Below, one piece after another: positions 7,299-9,866 of a stretch of 9,866 nucleotides of DNA (position 1 is the first letter of the stretch; each line of letters begins with the position of its first letter). This stretch comes from an uncultured Acidimicrobiia bacterium. Lineage in GTDB: Bacteria; Actinomycetota; Acidimicrobiia; IMCC26256; CALEDW01. The DNA is taken from the NCBI GenBank assembly GCA_937949585.1, contig CALEDW010000188.1, positions 1 through 9,866 on the forward strand. The letters run 5' to 3'. The translations under genes and the position numbers were made by a program. Below the pieces are notes generated by a model. That model did no database searches. It saw only the letters and a list, made by a program, of their open reading frames with translations, and was not told the origin of the DNA.

Positions 7299-8417
7299 TC
7301 AGGCCGTCCGGGCCTCCCGGTCCTTGGCCACCTCGTCGAGCGCGGCGTACTCGCTGCCGGTGTCGACCCAGTCCTCGAAGCCGATCACCCCGAGCTCGGT
7401 GAACCGCTGCCGCAGCCACCCGTCGGCGGCGTCGAGCAGGCCGAGCTTCTTGCAGTTGGGGACGATCTTCGAGAAGAGCATGGCCTGGAACACCTTGCGC
7501 CCGTCGTCCTGGACGACCAGCTTCAGCGCCTCCCGGACGTCGACGCCCATCCGCTCCCAGACCTCCTGCTGGAGGAAGCGGTCGCGCATGCGCACCGCGG
7601 CCTCGAAGGCGAACTCCTGACGCTCCCGGATCTCGGGGCCGGAGAGCTCCTGGTAGAACTCCTGCAGGCTGAGCACCCCGAAGGCGACGTGGCGCGCCTC
7701 GTCGGCCATCACGTAGCGCAACATCTTCTTCAGCAGCGGCTCGGTGGTCATCTGGTGCATGAACCCGAACGCGGCCAGCGCCAGGCCCTCGACCATGATC
7801 TGCATGCCCAGGTAGGTCATGTCCCACCGGCTGTCGGCGATGATGTCGTCGAGCAGCATCCGCAGGTGGGCGTTGATCGGGTAGTGCCCGGAGAGCTTCT
7901 CGTCGAGGTACCGGGCGAACACCTCCACGTGGCGGGCCTCGTCCATCACCTGGGTCGCGGCGTAGTACTTCGCGTCGATCCAGGGGACGGTCTCGACGAT
8001 CTGCGCCGTGCAGATGAGCGCGCCCTGCTCCCCGTGCATGAACTGCGACAGCGTCCAGTTCTGGCTCTCGATACCCAGCTGGATCCACTCGTCCTCGCCC
8101 CAGCTCTCGAACGGCGTGCCGGTGAGGTCGAAGTTCGGGATCATCTGGTTCTGCGCGATGTTGTTGAGCACCACCGTCGCCTGGTCCACCTCGATCGACC
8201 AGTCGAGGTCGGTGCTGGCGTTCCACTGCGACGACTTCGCCTTCTCGTAGAGCTTCACCAGCGCCGGTCGGGAACGCTCGTAGTCCCAGGTGAACAGCGC
8301 GTCGGAATGGGCCCGGACGGTGTGCACGATCTCGTCGACGTCGGTGTTGGTGATCGACAGGATCGCCTCGAGGTCGTCGACCTCCTCACGGCCCAGGATC
8401 TCGAAGTTCGTGGACAT
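7299..8417 (-). CDS. Ferritin-like diiron protein (probable oxidase/oxygenase)
   Basis: A soluble 372-aa protein of the ferritin-like/ribonucleotide-reductase R2-like superfamily. A complete four-helix diiron ligand set is readable: Glu130 (HGEQGA), Glu160 with His163 (MDEARH), Glu210 (MVEGLA), and Glu240 with His243 (ADEARH). This E, ExxH, E, ExxH pattern is typical of carboxylate-bridged di-iron enzymes that activate O2. It is much longer than a storage ferritin, with about 115 residues before the first ligand helix and about 125 after the last, closer to AurF-type N-oxygenases or desaturase-like enzymes. AurF's extra histidine, four residues before the last ExxH, is absent here (Val236). 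There is no signal peptide or membrane segment. The substrate is unknown. The gene sits 12 bp after the TetR1 gene with a strong Shine-Dalgarno, so the two are probably co-transcribed and TetR1 likely controls it. No reductase or ferredoxin gene is visible. Confidence 0.85.
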   Translation of the reverse strand: MSTNFEILGREEVDDLEAILSITNTDVDEIVHTVRAHSDALFTWDYERSRPALVKLYEKAKSSQWNASTDLDWSIEVDQATVVLNNIAQNQMIPNFDLTGTPFESWGEDEWIQLGIESQNWTLSQFMHGEQGALICTAQIVETVPWIDAKYYAATQVMDEARHVEVFARYLDEKLSGHYPINAHLRMLLDDIIADSRWDMTYLGMQIMVEGLALAAFGFMHQMTTEPLLKKMLRYVMADEARHVAFGVLSLQEFYQELSGPEIRERQEFAFEAAVRMRDRFLQQEVWERMGVDVREALKLVVQDDGRKVFQAMLFSKIVPNCKKLGLLDAADGWLRQRFTELGVIGFEDWVDTGSEYAALDEVAKDREARTA

Positions 8418-8423
8418 GGTGGA

Positions 8424-8429
8424 CCCCCC
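8424..8429 (-). promoter_or_regulatory. Shine-Dalgarno of the diiron gene
   Basis: The minus strand reads GAGGGGGG directly after the TetR1 stop, and the G-run ends 6 nt before ATG 8417. It supports that start and read-through translation of a TetR1-diiron operon. Confidence 0.65.
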
Positions 8430-9104
8430 TCAACCGGTGAGCACGGGCGTGCGCCCGGCCAGCCCGGCGACGCCGGGCAGGACGAACGTGTGAATGAGCC
8501 GGCGCGCCTCGGCCTCGTCGGTGAGGGCCGCGGGCACCGACCCGAACGGGGTGAGGTACGCGAGCAACACGCGGGTGCACCACTCGGCGGCGCGCTCGGC
8601 GTGCTCGGGACCGACCCAGCGGGCGAAGGTCGGAGCGAGCGCGGCGGCGGCCCGCTGCAGGAAACGGTCGCCGCCGTCGAAGGCGAGGAACCCCAAGAGC
8701 ACCTCCGGCTCGTGGGCGAGCACGAACCGCAAGGCGTTGTGGCCGCTGAGGCAGCGGGCGGCGGTGACCGCCATCGCCACGAGCGCGTCCCCGAGGTCGT
8801 CGCCGGCCCCGTCGGCCGCCCGCCGCACGGCGTCGAGGAGCCGTGCCGCCTCGGCGTGCACGAGCGCGACGAGCAGTTCCTCCTTGCCGCCGAAGTAGCG
8901 GTAGACGGTGGCCCGCGAGCACCCGGCTTCCCGGGCGACGTCGTCGAGGGTGGTCTTGCCCACCCCGACCCGGGCGATGCACGCCGCGGCGGCGGTGAGG
9001 ATCCGCTCCTCCACCGGCGCCGCCGCGGGAGGCGGCGCGGGGTTACGCCCCCGGGTTCCGTGCCGGGGCTCGCCGCGCTGCACGGTCACCTGACGGACCG
9101 TCAC
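8430..9104 (-). CDS. TetR-family transcriptional regulator 1 (next to diiron gene)
   Basis: A 224-aa repressor-type regulator. A flexible, Pro/Ala-rich N-terminus (1-30) precedes the TetR DNA-binding domain (about 32-78): EERILTAAAACIARVGVGKT, then the helix-turn-helix TTLDDVAREAG-CSRATVYRYF (51-71) and the 'GGKEELL' cap. The remaining helices form the ligand-binding and dimerisation domain, which is too variable to predict an inducer. TetR dimers bind inverted repeats and release on ligand binding. The start is GTG 9104, with no Shine-Dalgarno and a -10 ending 7 nt upstream, so translation is probably leaderless. A shorter start is possible, since the first 30 residues are not conserved TetR sequence. 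An inverted repeat covers its promoter, so autorepression with co-control of the downstream diiron gene is the simplest reading. It is paralogous to the TetR gene at 9163-9801. Confidence 0.93.
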   Translation of the reverse strand: MTVRQVTVQRGEPRHGTRGRNPAPPPAAAPVEERILTAAAACIARVGVGKTTLDDVAREAGCSRATVYRYFGGKEELLVALVHAEAARLLDAVRRAADGAGDDLGDALVAMAVTAARCLSGHNALRFVLAHEPEVLLGFLAFDGGDRFLQRAAAALAPTFARWVGPEHAERAAEWCTRVLLAYLTPFGSVPAALTDEAEARRLIHTFVLPGVAGLAGRTPVLTG

Positions 9105-9108
9105 GGCT

Positions 9109-9133
9109 GAGACGATAAGGCAAGGATCGTCTC
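9109..9133. promoter_or_regulatory. 25-bp inverted repeat, likely TetR operator
   Basis: On the plus strand, the arms GAGACGAT (9109-9116) and ATCGTCTC (9126-9133) are perfect 8-bp inverted repeats around a 9-bp centre. The element fills the -35/-10 spacer and overlaps the -10 of the promoter above. Its length and position suit a TetR dimer that blocks RNA polymerase. It lies between the two TetR genes, so either protein, or both, could bind it. Confidence 0.65.
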
Positions 9134-9141
9134 GACGTCAA
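9112..9141 (-). promoter_or_regulatory. Sigma-70-type promoter of the TetR1-diiron operon
   Basis: On the minus strand, TTGACG (9136-9141) is followed by an 18-bp spacer and TATCGT (9112-9117). Both hexamers are close to the vegetative consensus. Seven nt lie between the -10 and GTG 9104, so the predicted +1 is the G of the start codon and the mRNA would be leaderless. This is the best promoter in the window. Confidence 0.65.
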
Positions 9142-9162
9142 TGCGCTTCACCGTGTCGTGCG

Positions 9163-9801
9163 TCACACCCGGTCGCCCGGCGGCGGTGCTCCGCCCCCGA
9201 GCCCCCGGGCGATCCCGCCCAGCAGCTCGTGGCGCACCAGCGACCGCAGGGCCGCCGGGTCGTCGAGCTCCCCCCAGCGGCCCGGCGACGTGATGAGGGA
9301 GAGCAGCATCCGGGCGATGTAGTCGGCGGCGAGCTCGGGATCCACGCCGGGGGCCAGGCGCCCGGCGACCCGCTCGCGCTCCAGGTACGGGCGCAGGTAC
9401 GCGGTGACGTAGCGCAGCGGCCGGTGCGACTCGACGGTGAGCAACGGCAGGAGCCGGTCCGGTTCGGTCACCAGCACCTTCTGCAGGACCGCGTGCTCCC
9501 GTACGGCCTGCCGCGCGAACGCCAGCCCGGTCTCGACCATCGTCGGGAAGTCGGACGCCTCGGCCACCGCAGCCGCCAGGGAGCGGAAGAAGCGTTCCAT
9601 CTCCCAGGCCACCGTCTCCCGCAGGAGCTGCTCCCGCCCTCCGGGGAACACCCGGTACAGGCTGGCCCGGGAGATCCCCGCCTCCTTCGTGACGTCTTCG
9701 ACCGTGGTCTTGGCCAGCCCGAACCGGGCCACGCAGGCGTAGGCGGCCTCCAGGATCCGCTCCCGGGCCCGCCGGTCGCGCCCCCCTCCGCCCGCCTGCA
9801 C
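9163..9801 (-). CDS. TetR-family transcriptional regulator 2
   Basis: A 212-aa TetR-type regulator. After a short Gly/Arg-rich start, the DNA-binding domain covers about 11-60: ARERILEAAYACVARFGLAK, then the helix-turn-helix TTVEDVTKEAG-ISRASLYRVF (32-52). Over this domain it closely matches TetR1, including the recognition helix (SRASLYRVF against SRATVYRYF). The ligand domains differ, so the two probably sense different molecules or conditions. The start is GTG 9801, preceded by GAGGA with 7-nt spacing. The gap to the upstream gene's stop is 10 bp, so it is transcribed with that gene. It ends 58 bp before TetR1 starts, and the operator and promoter lie in that gap. Confidence 0.93.
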   Translation of the reverse strand: MQAGGGGRDRRARERILEAAYACVARFGLAKTTVEDVTKEAGISRASLYRVFPGGREQLLRETVAWEMERFFRSLAAAVAEASDFPTMVETGLAFARQAVREHAVLQKVLVTEPDRLLPLLTVESHRPLRYVTAYLRPYLERERVAGRLAPGVDPELAADYIARMLLSLITSPGRWGELDDPAALRSLVRHELLGGIARGLGGGAPPPGDRV

Positions 9802-9808
9802 CGCCGCG

Positions 9809-9813
9809 TCCTC
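9809..9813 (-). promoter_or_regulatory. Shine-Dalgarno of TetR2
   Basis: GAGGA overlaps the stop codon of the upstream partial gene and sits 7 nt before GTG 9801. It supports this start and co-translation with the upstream gene. Confidence 0.6.
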
Positions 9814-9865
9814 AGGGCGCCAGCAGCTCGTCGATCCCCAGCGTGAGCCCGGGGCGACGGGCCAC
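9812..9865 (-). CDS. C-terminal end of an unidentified gene, cut by the window edge
   Basis: The minus-strand frame open to the right edge encodes the last visible residues VARRPGLTLGIDELLAP and then TGA. The next gene, TetR2, follows 10 bp later with its Shine-Dalgarno touching this stop, which supports a real coding end. Seventeen residues are too few to assign a family. It is likely the first or an earlier gene of the TetR2 transcription unit. Confidence 0.5.
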   Translation of the reverse strand: MARRPGLTLGIDELLAP

Positions 9866-9866
9866 C

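Noticed and set aside
7008..9110. 700-residue plus-strand open frame opposite the TetR1, diiron and rnj 5' regions
   Set aside because: It spans three good minus-strand genes and their junctions, has shadow-type composition (His/Val/Gly/Asp-rich), and no motif or start signal was seen.
9153..9168. GTGT...ACAC near the TetR2 stop as a second operator
   Set aside because: Only 4-bp arms, and it overlaps the TetR2 coding end. It is far weaker than the 8-bp repeat at 9109-9133.

Overview
The window is very GC-rich and tightly packed, with almost no space between genes. Its gene content points to a high-GC actinomycete-type bacterium (Actinomycetota). The evidence is a mycothiol-dependent isomerase-family enzyme, an RNase J with the usual actinobacterial length and C-terminus, an SDR/acetyltransferase/FtsK neighbourhood, two TetR repressors, GTG starts, and starts that look leaderless. 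I cannot name the genus. An acidimicrobial-type lineage is possible but is only a guess.

Layout, left to right. The 3' end of a plus-strand zinc-ribbon/DUF2007-like gene enters from the left edge (2-430). It converges on a mycothiol-dependent maleylpyruvate-isomerase-family gene (446-1192, minus). Every other gene is also on the minus strand. In transcription order, right to left, these are: the last codons of an unidentified gene (9812-9865); a TetR regulator (9163-9801); a second, paralogous TetR regulator (8430-9104); a ferritin-like diiron protein (7299-8417); ribonuclease J (5565-7232); a short-chain dehydrogenase (4789-5562); a tandem-GNAT acetyltransferase (3822-4811); the DNA translocase FtsK (1302-3701); and the isomerase-family gene.

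Transcription units inferred from spacing and signals. (a) Unidentified gene plus TetR2: 10-bp gap with a Shine-Dalgarno. (b) TetR1 plus diiron protein: 12-bp gap, driven by a TTGACG-N18-TATCGT promoter that carries a 25-bp inverted repeat, most simply an autoregulatory operator. (c) rnj, SDR, GNAT: a 2-bp gap and then a 23-bp overlap. (d) ftsK, with its own promoter-like -10. (e) The isomerase-family gene. Four starts (TetR1, rnj, ftsK, isomerase family) have a TANNNT hexamer 6-7 nt upstream and no clear Shine-Dalgarno (ftsK has a weak one). This is the geometry of leaderless mRNAs.

Functionally the left two thirds is housekeeping: RNA decay, chromosome segregation, and small redox and acyl-transfer enzymes. 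The right third is a small regulated module, two related TetR repressors and a diiron protein with a full carboxylate/histidine ligand set. It is the part most likely to hold uncharacterised biology. I saw no mobile elements, CRISPR arrays, rRNA or tRNA genes.
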